A DNA stretch of 9,887 nucleotides from an uncultured Carnobacterium sp. (GTDB taxonomy: Bacteria > Bacillota > Bacilli > Lactobacillales > Aerococcaceae). The position numbers and the translations under genes were made by a program. The stretch lies in the NCBI GenBank assembly GCA_937923125.1, contig CALALK010000046.1, positions 1-9,887 of the forward strand, in the 5' to 3' direction. The notes below the pieces were generated by a model. It was not told the origin of the DNA. It did not search any database and saw only the letters and a program-made list of their open reading frames with translations. Positions 1 to 6,493 of this stretch are shown one piece after another. The number at the start of each line of letters is the position of its first letter. Within the stretch, counting starts at the first letter, position 1.

Positions 1-840
1 ATCGATGAATAAGATGATGCGTCCTTCTGATTTGGTTACTTCTTTAAGAACGGCTTTCAAACGTTCTTCGAATTCACCACGGTATTTTGCCCCCGCGATT
101 AAAGCACCCATATCTAATGAGTAGATTAATTTGTCTTTTAAGTTTTCCGGTACGTCCTTTTTAACGATACGTTGTGCTAATCCTTCAACGATAGCCGTTT
201 TACCAACACCAGGTTCCCCGATTAAGACAGGGTTGTTTTTAGTTTTACGAGATAAAATACGAATTACATCTCGAATTTCTTCGTCACGTCCAATGACTGG
301 ATCTTGTTTACCAGATTGAACTGCTTCATTTAAATTACGTGCATATTTTGATAATGCTTCATATTGTTCTTCTTGATTTTGACTAGTCACACGCTCTCCT
401 CCTCTTAGCTCTTCAATACGAGCTCTCAAATTTTCTTTTGTTACGTGATGTTGTACTAAATAACGAGTCAATGGATGATTTTGTAGTTCCATCAACGCAA
501 GTACAACTACCTCTGTAGATAAGTAATCGTCTTTAAAGCTTTCTCTAATCTTTTCAGCTTCTGTAAAGAGTCGATATAAGTTTTGACTCATACTTTGACC
601 ATATTGGACATTTTGTCCTTCCACTACAGAAATACGGTCTAATTCTTTATCAATTAATTCCTCAAATTCTTTGTCATTCACTTGTAAATCACTATATAAA
701 TTTCTTGCAAAGTGATTTGGTTCCATAAATACTTTCCATAAATGAGGAATATCAATTTCTTGATGTTTACGGACCATCGCAATTTGTTGCGCTTGGCCTA
801 ATGCTTGTTGCATTGTTGTAGTCATTTTTTCAATATTCAT
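1..840 (-). CDS. clpB: ATP-dependent disaggregase ClpB, N-terminal part (3' end outside window)
   Basis: Hsp100 AAA+ unfoldase that, with DnaK/DnaJ/GrpE, pulls polypeptides out of aggregates in the cytoplasm. The 280 visible codons cover the Clp N-domain (about 1-145), a short linker containing the RGGE motif (146-149), and the start of the first nucleotide-binding domain. That domain shows the [11 protein letters not shown] signature (180-190), Walker A GEPGVGKT (208-215) and the pore-loop segment [10 protein letters not shown] (251-260). It breaks off at the Walker B strand ILFID (276-280). The middle domain and second AAA+ domain should lie to the left. The start is ATG at 840, seven bases after AAGGAGG (848-854). 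An ATG two codons earlier (846) sits only one base from that site and is unlikely. The conserved order of motifs makes ClpB far more likely than ClpC or ClpE. The gene stands alone behind its own promoter and CtsR box. Confidence 0.96.
   Translation of the reverse strand, partial: MNIEKMTTTMQQALGQAQQIAMVRKHQEIDIPHLWKVFMEPNHFARNLYSDLQVNDKEFEELIDKELDRISVVEGQNVQYGQSMSQNLYRLFTEAEKIRESFKDDYLSTEVVVLALMELQNHPLTRYLVQHHVTKENLRARIEELRGGERVTSQNQEEQYEALSKYARNLNEAVQSGKQDPVIGRDEEIRDVIRILSRKTKNNPVLIGEPGVGKTAIVEGLAQRIVKKDVPENLKDKLIYSLDMGALIAGAKYRGEFEERLKAVLKEVTKSEGRIILFID
388..403 (-). promoter_or_regulatory. Internal ribosome-binding site and GTG start for a short ClpB form
   Basis: Inside clpB, AGGAGG (398-403) lies seven bases before an in-frame GTG (388-390), codon 151. 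Escherichia coli ClpB starts its N-domain-less form at a GTG for Val149, at the equivalent place just after RGGE. The site is seen directly. That it is used here is inferred from the ideal spacing and from that precedent. Confidence 0.65.
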
Positions 841-857
841 CTTCATTCCTCCTTTTG

Positions 858-871
858 TGGTCTCTTGACCA
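858..871 (-). other. Small inverted repeat at the 5' end of the clpB leader
   Basis: TGGTC-AAGA-GACCA forms a perfect 5-bp stem with a 4-base loop. It lies at about the predicted transcription start (near 872) and ends four bases before the Shine-Dalgarno. It could protect the mRNA 5' end or affect initiation. A chance repeat of this size is also possible. Confidence 0.35.
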
Positions 872-878
872 TGATTAA

Positions 879-907
879 AGTATACACCTTTAGTCAGGAA
901 AGGTCAA
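879..907 (-). promoter_or_regulatory. clpB sigma-A promoter
   Basis: The -35 is TTGACC (902-907) and the -10 is TATACT (879-884), separated by exactly 17 bases. Each differs from consensus at one position. The predicted start is near 872, giving a leader of about 32 bases. The CtsR box ends nine bases upstream of the -35. Confidence 0.85.
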
Positions 908-915
908 TACTTTTG

Positions 916-932
916 TTTGACTTTTTTTGACT
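916..932 (-). promoter_or_regulatory. CtsR operator upstream of clpB
   Basis: The tandem heptads AGTCAAA-AAA-AGTCAAA match the CtsR consensus (A/G)GTCAAANAN(A/G)GTCAAA with no mismatch. CtsR represses clp genes in low-GC Gram-positives until heat or protein stress. No CIRCE (HrcA) inverted repeat was seen in this gap, so CtsR alone probably controls clpB here. The box lies just upstream of the -35, where binding would hinder RNA polymerase. Confidence 0.9.
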
Positions 933-945
933 TTAATAAATATTT

Positions 946-974
946 AAAAAATCAGCCACAACTGTGACTGATTT
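946..974 (-). terminator. Rho-independent terminator of the FGE-like gene
   Basis: Six bases past the TAA stop (980-982) comes an 11-12 bp stem (AAATCAGTCACA pairing with TGTGGCTGATTT, one G-T pair) and then a run of U. It separates this gene from the clpB control region immediately downstream. Confidence 0.85.
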
Positions 975-979
975 CATCA

Positions 980-2092
980 TTACATTTCAACTCGAATGGC
1001 ACGTCTTGCGCAATAATATCCTGCAGCAAGATGGCCGTTTGGATCGACTAATAACGGTAAATTCACTGAATAATAAGACGATAACGGTAATAAGTTTAAC
1101 ACTGGTGCTTTGAAGTTTTCTTCAAGCCATGCTCCTTTGGTATAAGGTCTACCCTCTATTAATTCTGGGCCGAATTCTGCATTTGCGATTTCCAATCCAA
1201 ACATATTTTCATTCCATAAAGGAGAATTCGCTTCATCTTGAATAAGAGAACGATGCAACTGATTTCCCCATTTAAAGAGACGACGAGTACCACTACCGCA
1301 GCAATACTCCCACTCATCTTCGTTTAAGAGGCCCATCCCAGTACGTTCAATTTCTTTACGAGCTTCTTCATAACCTAACGGATCTGCAACGTAGCAGCTG
1401 AAATTATCAGGATTCTTAATGTCTTGTTGCATAAAATACCGATCTACACGTACCGCTCTTGGAAAATCTTGGAATAAAGCTTCCATTGAATTATCTGGAG
1501 TCACCGCTTCTTCTAAAATCTCAAGTGTTTCAGGTGAAGGTTCTTCAGCACCTGTGAGTTGTCCTGTGACCACAGAATAGTTTCCGATAAAGCGTAGTCC
1601 CACAAAATTCGGTTTCTTTTCGACTAACATCGCTGGAATATCGACCTTTCTTAATTCAGAGGTCATCAAATTAATGCCATCTTCAACGATTTGAGTCGTC
1701 AATTTTTCACTCGATAAGTCTTTTTCTTGAACATCTTGATTCAAAAACATAAAGCCAGTTAGATGTTGATTTAAATACCGTTTAAAGGCATAACGAAGCT
1801 CTTGACGTTCTTCACTACAGTCTAGTCCTGACAATCCAGAAAGACCACTATCCCATCCTAAAATAACTTCATTTTGACCAGGAACAAAGACAAACTCTCT
1901 TCCATCAATAGTAACTTCAAAAGTTTCGTTCGTAATCCCGCCAAATTCAAATTTAACGGCTCTTAAATTTTCAATCGTTGACATTGGATTTACAAAAAAT
2001 CTTAATACATTTCGAAAGACTACCTCTTTCGATTCAAGTGGTAAATTTTTCCATGTTGGATTTAATACGTGTTCAAAAAAATCATTTGCCAT
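980..2092 (-). CDS. Degenerate FGE/sulfatase-modifying-factor fold protein, function unknown
   Basis: A 370-residue protein with no signal peptide or membrane segment, so probably cytoplasmic. Several stretches resemble the formylglycine-generating-enzyme domain. FVFVPGQNEVILGW (67-80) matches the opening 'vPGG-F-MG' motif. GLLNEDEWEYCCGSG (254-268) with FKWGN (273-277) matches 'RLPTEAEWEYAARGG...WGN'. NMFGLEIANAEFGPE (296-310) sits where FGEs have 'N-FGLYDM-GNVWEW'. The end, GYYCARRAIRVEM, recalls the closing 'R-A-R...GFR' segment but is shortened. The usual RGGSW motif is missing, so sulfatase activation is unlikely. The FGE fold is also used by non-catalytic and oxygen-dependent sulfur enzymes. 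Residues about 85-240 are not recognised. The start is ATG at 2092 with GAGGTG at 2098-2103. The gene is divergent from the lipid kinase. Family call moderate; function unknown. Confidence 0.6.
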   Translation of the reverse strand: MANDFFEHVLNPTWKNLPLESKEVVFRNVLRFFVNPMSTIENLRAVKFEFGGITNETFEVTIDGREFVFVPGQNEVILGWDSGLSGLSGLDCSEERQELRYAFKRYLNQHLTGFMFLNQDVQEKDLSSEKLTTQIVEDGINLMTSELRKVDIPAMLVEKKPNFVGLRFIGNYSVVTGQLTGAEEPSPETLEILEEAVTPDNSMEALFQDFPRAVRVDRYFMQQDIKNPDNFSCYVADPLGYEEARKEIERTGMGLLNEDEWEYCCGSGTRRLFKWGNQLHRSLIQDEANSPLWNENMFGLEIANAEFGPELIEGRPYTKGAWLEENFKAPVLNLLPLSSYYSVNLPLLVDPNGHLAAGYYCARRAIRVEM

Positions 2093-2109
2093 ACTTTCAC
2101 CTCGTCTCT

Positions 2110-2115
2110 ATTATA
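2110..2115 (-). promoter_or_regulatory. Candidate -10 element for the FGE-like gene
   Basis: A perfect TATAAT lies 18 bases before the ATG. No good -35 is found 16-18 bases upstream (the best is GTGCAT-like), and there is no TG extension. The predicted start near 2103 would leave a leader of only about 11 bases, with the Shine-Dalgarno at its very 5' end. The element is clear, but its use is uncertain. Confidence 0.45.
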
Positions 2116-2156
2116 CGGCATTCCGAAAAAAATGCACTCTATTTCCATTACTTTTA

Positions 2157-2165
2157 TGCTATAAT
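2157..2165 (+). promoter_or_regulatory. Extended -10 promoter of the lipid kinase gene
   Basis: TGC-TATAAT is a consensus extended -10. No recognisable -35 lies 17 bases upstream, which an extended -10 can tolerate. The predicted start is near 2172, giving a leader of about 19 bases that contains the AAAGGA site. Confidence 0.7.
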
Positions 2166-2190
2166 AGTGGCAATTGAAAGGATGTTAATC

Positions 2191-3138
2191 ATGAATTTAT
2201 TTATTTTTGGGAATCCAATGTCTGGAAGCCACTCTGGACAACTTCAAATTAATCAAATTGTGGAAGCTTGTACAAAACATAGTATCCATTTTAAGCTATT
2301 CCAAACACAAAGAGCTGGTGAACTACCTGAGCTTCTTGAAAAGCATTTACCAGAAAGAAATGAGCACACTAAAGTCGTCATTATTGGTGGAGATGGAACA
2401 CTGAATGAAGCCTTACAATATTTGAAACAGCATCAGCTCATTGTCCCACTTTCCTACTTACCAGCAGGAACGGGAAATGACTTTTCACGAGAAATGAATC
2501 TGATTCATGATGCTGAGCAGTTTGTCTTAAATCTTCAAGCAGCACCAACCGTAGATTTGGAATTTCTCTCCTACCATGAAAAATATTCAGGAAAGTCAGG
2601 CGTTGCATTAAATTCCCTTGGATTCGGAATCGATGCGGCTATTTGTGAACTCAATCAGCACCAACGTCAAGCCGTTCTTGAATCCAACGGCATAAAAAAA
2701 GCATCTTATCTCACACCCATTTTAAAGGCTTTTAGAGAACGAAGAGAGTTTGAAGCAATAATCACTGTTGATAACACCGAAAGTTTCACTGTGACCGATA
2801 ATCTGCTTGTAGGAGCATTTAATCATTCCTACTTCGGTGGTGGGATTCGTTTTGTTCCAACAGCCAAACAAGGAAATCATTCTTTTGAAATAGTGATTGC
2901 GCGAAAAGTAAGTGCATTTACCATACTTAAAGCCTTCCCGTTTATTCTAACCAACGGAACTCACTTTAAGCATTTTCCTAATAACTTACAAAAATATAAT
3001 TGTACTTCTGCGCGTATTCAAATCAATGAACCTATTAAAGCACAAACGGATGGTGAATTTATCATATATGATAAAGTTGGTTTAAATATCTCTTTAGATC
3101 ACTATCCATTTATTGTTACTCATATCCATCAAAAATAA
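2191..3138 (+). CDS. Diacylglycerol kinase family lipid kinase (DAGK_cat, YegS/DgkB type)
   Basis: A 315-residue soluble lipid kinase that phosphorylates diacylglycerol or a related lipid with ATP. In Gram-positives the DgkB relatives recycle diacylglycerol left by lipoteichoic acid synthesis back into phosphatidic acid. Visible motifs are the N-terminal NPMSG nucleotide-binding strand-loop (8-12), the signature GGDGTLNE (66-73), PAGTGNDFSR (91-100), and FGGGIRFVPTA (215-225) and AQTDGEF (284-290) in the C-terminal domain. The length matches the roughly 300-residue family. The reading frame stays open back to 1978. ATG 2191 is chosen because AAAGGA (2177-2182) lies eight bases before it, the promoter -10 at 2160-2165 excludes upstream starts, and the NLFIFGNP strand is the family's normal N-terminus. 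It is the only plus-strand gene and converges on manO. Exact substrate not provable from sequence. Confidence 0.88.
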   Translation: MNLFIFGNPMSGSHSGQLQINQIVEACTKHSIHFKLFQTQRAGELPELLEKHLPERNEHTKVVIIGGDGTLNEALQYLKQHQLIVPLSYLPAGTGNDFSREMNLIHDAEQFVLNLQAAPTVDLEFLSYHEKYSGKSGVALNSLGFGIDAAICELNQHQRQAVLESNGIKKASYLTPILKAFRERREFEAIITVDNTESFTVTDNLLVGAFNHSYFGGGIRFVPTAKQGNHSFEIVIARKVSAFTILKAFPFILTNGTHFKHFPNNLQKYNCTSARIQINEPIKAQTDGEFIIYDKVGLNISLDHYPFIVTHIHQK

Positions 3139-3168
3139 AAAGGCGAATGTTTTACACATTCGCCTTTT
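3138..3168. terminator. Bidirectional terminator between the lipid kinase and manO
   Basis: A perfect 13-bp stem (AAAAGGCGAATGT pairing with ACATTCGCCTTTT) encloses a 5-base loop. T-rich stretches follow on both strands, so it can end transcription of both convergent units. It starts at the last base of the kinase stop codon and ends two bases before the manO stop. Confidence 0.92.
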
Positions 3169-3170
3169 CT

Positions 3171-3533
3171 TTATCTTTTGAAAAGTTTTTTAAAACTGAT
3201 TAACGGCTCTGTCTTAACGATTTTATCGTTCCCAATAAATTCCCGCATCACTTTTAGAGTACGTCCAGAATCTTTAGATACGAACTGGAATGTTTGAGAG
3301 GAATTCGTGTCGATGAAATACGCACGAATAAACTTTCCTTTAAACATAACATGAGCTCTTACCAGTTTAATTTCTTCCCAAGGAATTTGAAGATAGCTTT
3401 CTGGATTTTGACGATTGTAAAATTCAAAAGCACGATCTCCAATCAGAATATCCCCATTGGTATATCCAAAGCCCCCATTAAATAGGTTTGCTTTGGTTCT
3501 ATAAATGGCTTTTGTATTTAACGATACAACCAT
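3171..3533 (-). CDS. manO: DUF956 family protein ManO, accessory gene of the mannose PTS operon
   Basis: A 120-residue cytoplasmic protein of the DUF956 family, which almost always sits directly behind manLMN in Lactobacillales. Its biochemical role is not established. Related loci call it ManO and treat it as a regulator or accessory of the mannose PTS. No signal peptide, membrane segment or DNA-binding helix-turn-helix is visible. The alternating strands (for example YLQIPWEEIKLVRAHVMFKG, 47-66) suggest a small beta-rich fold, perhaps PH-like; that is inference. The basic C-terminus (SFKKLFKR) is noticeable. The start is ATG at 3533 with GGAGAG six bases before. The stop of manN lies 23 bases upstream with no terminator between them, so it is the last gene of the operon. 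It ends at the bidirectional terminator. Confidence 0.85.
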   Translation of the reverse strand: MVVSLNTKAIYRTKANLFNGGFGYTNGDILIGDRAFEFYNRQNPESYLQIPWEEIKLVRAHVMFKGKFIRAYFIDTNSSQTFQFVSKDSGRTLKVMREFIGNDKIVKTEPLISFKKLFKR

Positions 3534-3556
3534 AGTCTACTCTCCAATCCTCTCTA

Positions 3557-4483
3557 TTAAGGAGCCATTACTCCTGTTAATCCAGCTAAAATACCTAATG
3601 CAAATAGCCCAAAGATAATGTAAATTGGTTTTACATTTTTCTTCAATAACCACATTACAAAGAATGTTAATAGTAATGCTGCTAACCCTGGAATCAACTT
3701 GTTTAAGTTGTCTTGAAGTGTTGTCACAGCTTCTGGTGATAAGTTTTTACCACCTAGTAATTTAGTAACAATATCTCCTAATTGGCCTCCAGTAACAACG
3801 TCATCTGCTCCAGGTAATTGAATATATTGCTCTGGTTTCAACGAAACACTTGTTAAGACAAGTGGGAATTTCATACTTGTCCAACGTTGTACTAAGATCC
3901 CCATTACAAACATCCCCACGATTGAAGATACTTTTGTAATAGATTGTAAAATACCACCTGATAAGTCTTTTGTGATTTCAGAACCTTGACGGTATCCTAA
4001 TTCTTGTGTAGACCACATGAATGCGATACGGATTAAGTTCCAAACAATGAAGAAGAACAATGGTCCAATGATTGAACCTGTTGCAGCTAACCCTGCAGCA
4101 ATCGCTCCTAAAATAGGACGAATTGTAAACCAGAATACTGGGTCACCGATACCTGCTAGAGGTCCCATCATCCCAACTTTAACCCCTTGAATTGTTGCGT
4201 CATCAATTTGCGCACCATTTGCACGGTCTTCTTCCAATGCTAATGTTACCCCTAAAATTGGTGAAGCGATATATGGGTGTGTATTAAAGAATTCTAAGTG
4301 ACGTTTTAACGCTGCTTTTGAATCTTCTGGATTTGGATATAATTTTTTCAATGCTGGAATAAGCGAGAACGCCCAACCACCATTTTGCATACGTTCGTAG
4401 TTCCAAGAACCTTGTAAGAATTGTGAACGTAGCATAACGCTTAAGCGGTCTTTTTTAGTTAAAGATACTTTTTTCTCTGTCAT
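3557..4483 (-). CDS. manN: PTS mannose-family transporter, EIID subunit
   Basis: The EIID membrane subunit, which with EIIC forms the sugar channel of the glucose/mannose phosphotransferase system. It is 308 residues long. The N-terminal half carries the family's opening (LTKKDRLSVMLRSQFLQGSWNYERMQ, about 8-33), the PNPED segment, and the GPLAGIGDP motif (108-116). Several hydrophobic helices and a C-terminal membrane hairpin ending GILAGLTGVMAP follow. An extended region (about 204-258) precedes the last helices; in related systems this part helps form the docking site for class IIa bacteriocins. ATG 4483 is preferred because AAGGAG lies about ten bases before it. A GTG three codons earlier (4492) is almost on top of that site. 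The gene follows manM by 14 bases. Confidence 0.95.
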   Translation of the reverse strand: MTEKKVSLTKKDRLSVMLRSQFLQGSWNYERMQNGGWAFSLIPALKKLYPNPEDSKAALKRHLEFFNTHPYIASPILGVTLALEEDRANGAQIDDATIQGVKVGMMGPLAGIGDPVFWFTIRPILGAIAAGLAATGSIIGPLFFFIVWNLIRIAFMWSTQELGYRQGSEITKDLSGGILQSITKVSSIVGMFVMGILVQRWTSMKFPLVLTSVSLKPEQYIQLPGADDVVTGGQLGDIVTKLLGGKNLSPEAVTTLQDNLNKLIPGLAALLLTFFVMWLLKKNVKPIYIIFGLFALGILAGLTGVMAP

Positions 4484-4497
4484 GTCATTCACTCTCC

Positions 4498-5310
4498 TTA
4501 ATAGTCATTTAAAATGTCGCCAAGTGGGTCTCCTGAACCAGAATTTCCACCCGCAGAACCATTTCCGCTGTTGTTTGATAAGTTTAAATAAATAAATGCT
4601 AAGCTTAATGCGATAACCCCTGTAGCAATTAATGTTAATTCATTTAATGGAGCAATTGCAAAACCGATGAAGAAGAATGGCCATGTTTCTTTTGAAGCCA
4701 TTAAGTTAATAACCATTGCTAACCCTACAGCTACAACCATGTTACCACCAATTGTCATACCGTTTGCAAACCACTCTGGAATTAATTTTAAGTAGCCTTG
4801 AACCACTTCTGAAGAAACGAATAGAAGTGCTCCTGCTGGAATCATAATACGTAAACCTTGCATTGATAATGATACATAGTGCCAGAAGGCTACTCCTCTA
4901 AAGTCTCCTTTTTCAGCTGCAGCATCTGCTCTGTGAACTAAACCAACTGCTAAAGTACGTACAACCATTGTTAATACAAGACCAACTGTTGCTAAAGTAA
5001 CTGCAGTACCAATCGCTAAGTTACGACCAGCATCAGAGAAGTCATTCCCTTTGATATAAATAATAGCTGAAGCTACTGATGCTAAGGCAGCATCTGGTGC
5101 AACTGCAGCCCCAACGTTAGCCCAAGCAAGTGCAATAATTTGTAATGCACCACCAAGAACAATAGCTTCCGTTAAGTGCCCTGTTGCAAGTCCAATTAAT
5201 GTACATGCAATAATTGGTTGATGGAATTGGAATGCATCTAAGATTCCTTCCAAACCAGCTAAGAATGCGACAATTAGGACTAAAATAATTTGAATTGCAT
5301 TAAAATCCAT
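4498..5310 (-). CDS. manM: PTS mannose-family transporter, EIIC subunit
   Basis: The EIIC subunit, the membrane channel partner of EIID. It has 270 residues, mostly hydrophobic helices. Recognisable family features are the N-terminal helix ending in AGLEGILDAFQFHQPIIACTL (about 18-38), the GHLTEAIVLGGALQIIALAW stretch (44-63), the APDAALASV segment, and the NLMASKETWPFF segment near 203-214. The C-terminus is a flexible Ser/Asn/Gly-rich tail (246-259) ending DPLGDILNDY, which probably faces the cytoplasm. The start is ATG at 5310 with AGGAG six to seven bases before. The manL stop is 20 bases upstream. The gene belongs between EIIAB and EIID in the usual order. Confidence 0.95.
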   Translation of the reverse strand: MDFNAIQIILVLIVAFLAGLEGILDAFQFHQPIIACTLIGLATGHLTEAIVLGGALQIIALAWANVGAAVAPDAALASVASAIIYIKGNDFSDAGRNLAIGTAVTLATVGLVLTMVVRTLAVGLVHRADAAAEKGDFRGVAFWHYVSLSMQGLRIMIPAGALLFVSSEVVQGYLKLIPEWFANGMTIGGNMVVAVGLAMVINLMASKETWPFFFIGFAIAPLNELTLIATGVIALSLAFIYLNLSNNSGNGSAGGNSGSGDPLGDILNDY

Positions 5311-5330
5311 AATAATCTCCTATCTTTTTG

Positions 5331-6323
5331 TTATAGTTTTAAGCCTTCATTAGACTTTGCTTCAATTAATTTAAAGATATCCGCTGGAGAGTCAGAAACT
5401 ACTTTACGAACATCCATCTTCACGCCTAAGTCACGAAGTTTCTTATAAGTTTCTACATCATCTTGGTCCACAGATAATGCATTACTAATTTGAACTTTAC
5501 CAACTGAGTGCGCCATTGAACCAATATTCAATTCATCAATTTTAACACCTTGTTCAATCACTTCAAGAGCTTCTTGAGGTGTTTCGAATAATAATAATGC
5601 CTTTGTATCCCCAAAACGAGGGTCGTTATATACTTCCACTAATTTTTTAAGTGGAATAACGTGAGCACGAACTCCAGGTGGAGCAGCTTGCTCGATTAAT
5701 TTTTTACGTAAATCATCTTTTGCAACTTTATCTGAAACAACGATGATACGATTTGGATTTGTTGCTTTTGTCCAGCTTGTTGCTACTTGTCCGTGTAATA
5801 GACGAGTATCCACACGTGCTAGAACAAATTTAATTTTACCGTCCCCGATAACAGTTCCTTCTGGGATTGCCCCTGTTGAAACTGGAGCAGCAGATTCTGC
5901 TTTCTCCTCTTTTTTCTCTTCAGGTTGAAGAGATTCTGGACGAATCTTCACACCTTCAATTGCTGTTGGAGCAATTGCTTTTGCAATTTCATGAGATGTA
6001 TTCATTGAAAAACGGCTAGCGTATGATTCAATTAACATCGGCAAGCTTAATCCTGCTACGATTGCGCGGTGTTCTGGATCTTCTTCAAACAAGATATTCG
6101 CTTGGTTGAATGGACTTCCACCCCATAAGTCTACTAGAAATAGAATTTCTTCAGTATCTAGCTTTTCAACTGCTTCTCGCAGTTTTCTTTGTAAGTCTTC
6201 AGGTCCTTCGCTAGGCATAAAAACAACAGATTCAACTTTTTCTTGATTCCCGAAAATCATTGAACCTGATTGTTTAATACCATCTGCAAATTCACCGTGA
6301 CTTGCAATGATAATTCCTACCAT
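5331..6323 (-). CDS. manL: PTS mannose-family EIIAB fusion protein
   Basis: The cytoplasmic phosphotransfer subunit, which receives phosphate from HPr and passes it to incoming glucose, mannose, glucosamine or related sugars. It has 330 residues in two domains. EIIA (1-130) has the phosphorylated His9 in ASHGEFADG and VDLWGGSPFN (64-73). EIIB (about 163-330) has the second phosphorylated His177 in RVDTRLLHGQVATSW and the GSMAHSVGK segment (268-276). A charged Glu/Lys/Ala/Pro-rich linker (about 131-160) joins them. Both active histidines are intact. The start is ATG at 6323, preceded by a near-perfect AAAGGAGG. It is first of four genes (manL-manM-manN-manO). The promoter and cre-like sites upstream suggest catabolite control. 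In streptococci ManL also acts as a sugar-dependent regulator; whether it does here is unknown. Confidence 0.96.
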   Translation of the reverse strand: MVGIIIASHGEFADGIKQSGSMIFGNQEKVESVVFMPSEGPEDLQRKLREAVEKLDTEEILFLVDLWGGSPFNQANILFEEDPEHRAIVAGLSLPMLIESYASRFSMNTSHEIAKAIAPTAIEGVKIRPESLQPEEKKEEKAESAAPVSTGAIPEGTVIGDGKIKFVLARVDTRLLHGQVATSWTKATNPNRIIVVSDKVAKDDLRKKLIEQAAPPGVRAHVIPLKKLVEVYNDPRFGDTKALLLFETPQEALEVIEQGVKIDELNIGSMAHSVGKVQISNALSVDQDDVETYKKLRDLGVKMDVRKVVSDSPADIFKLIEAKSNEGLKL

Positions 6324-6345
6324 AAAGCTACCTCCTTTATTTAAA

Positions 6346-6360
6346 TTAAATCGCTTTTAT
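6346..6360 (-). promoter_or_regulatory. cre-like site in the manL leader
   Basis: ATAAAAGCGATTTAA matches the cre consensus WTGNAANCGNWNNCW at 13 of 15 positions (A for G at 3, A for C at 14). It lies about five to nineteen bases after the predicted start, where CcpA binding would block elongation. It is weaker than the upstream site, so it could be fortuitous. Confidence 0.35.
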
Positions 6361-6370
6361 GATTTAACTT

Positions 6371-6399
6371 ATTTTACCACAACAACGCATCTACTTAAA
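6371..6399 (-). promoter_or_regulatory. man operon promoter, extended -10
   Basis: TGG-TAAAAT (6371-6379) is an extended -10. A weak -35 TTTAAG (6394-6399) lies 17 bases upstream of the -10 hexamer. The predicted start is near 6364, giving a leader of about 40 bases. No -24/-12 sigma-54 pattern (TGGCAC-N5-TTGC) was found. This differs from the man operons of Enterococcus and Listeria, which use sigma-54 with ManR. Confidence 0.6.
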
Positions 6400-6423
6400 G
6401 AAATCTTAACCTTTAAAATTGTT

Positions 6424-6438
6424 TTTTATCGGTTTCAT
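6424..6438 (-). promoter_or_regulatory. cre-like CcpA site upstream of the man promoter
   Basis: ATGAAACCGATAAAA matches the cre consensus WTGNAANCGNWNNCW at 14 of 15 positions (A for C at 14). Its centre is about 67 bases before the predicted start, a position compatible with activation by CcpA. The sequence match is seen directly; the effect is inferred. Confidence 0.5.
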
Positions 6439-6450
6439 TTCCTAACTCAG

Positions 6451-6486
6451 AAAGAAAAAAAGCTAATCACAAATGATTAGCTTTTT
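6451..6486 (-). terminator. Strong terminator of the yitT-yitT-CHAP unit
   Basis: A perfect 13-bp stem (AAAAAGCTAATCA pairing with TGATTAGCTTTTT) with a TTTG loop and a long U-run starts eight bases after the CHAP gene ends. It separates that unit from the man promoter downstream. Confidence 0.92.
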
Positions 6487-6493
6487 ATCCTAA

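Noticed and set aside
131..319. Plus-strand open frame opposite clpB
   Set aside because: It is the antisense shadow of the conserved Walker A region of clpB.
1978..2190. Possible 71-residue N-terminal extension of the lipid kinase
   Set aside because: The stretch runs through the start of the divergent FGE-like gene and the kinase's own promoter -10. AAAGGA directly precedes ATG 2191, where the family's normal N-terminus begins.
4484..4492. GTG start for manN three codons upstream
   Set aside because: The GTG touches the Shine-Dalgarno with no spacer; ATG 4483 has workable spacing.
6324..6493. Possible riboswitch or small RNA in the longest intergenic gap
   Set aside because: Apart from the terminator, promoter and cre-like sites, I saw no extended pairing or known aptamer motif, and the predicted leader is only about 40 bases.
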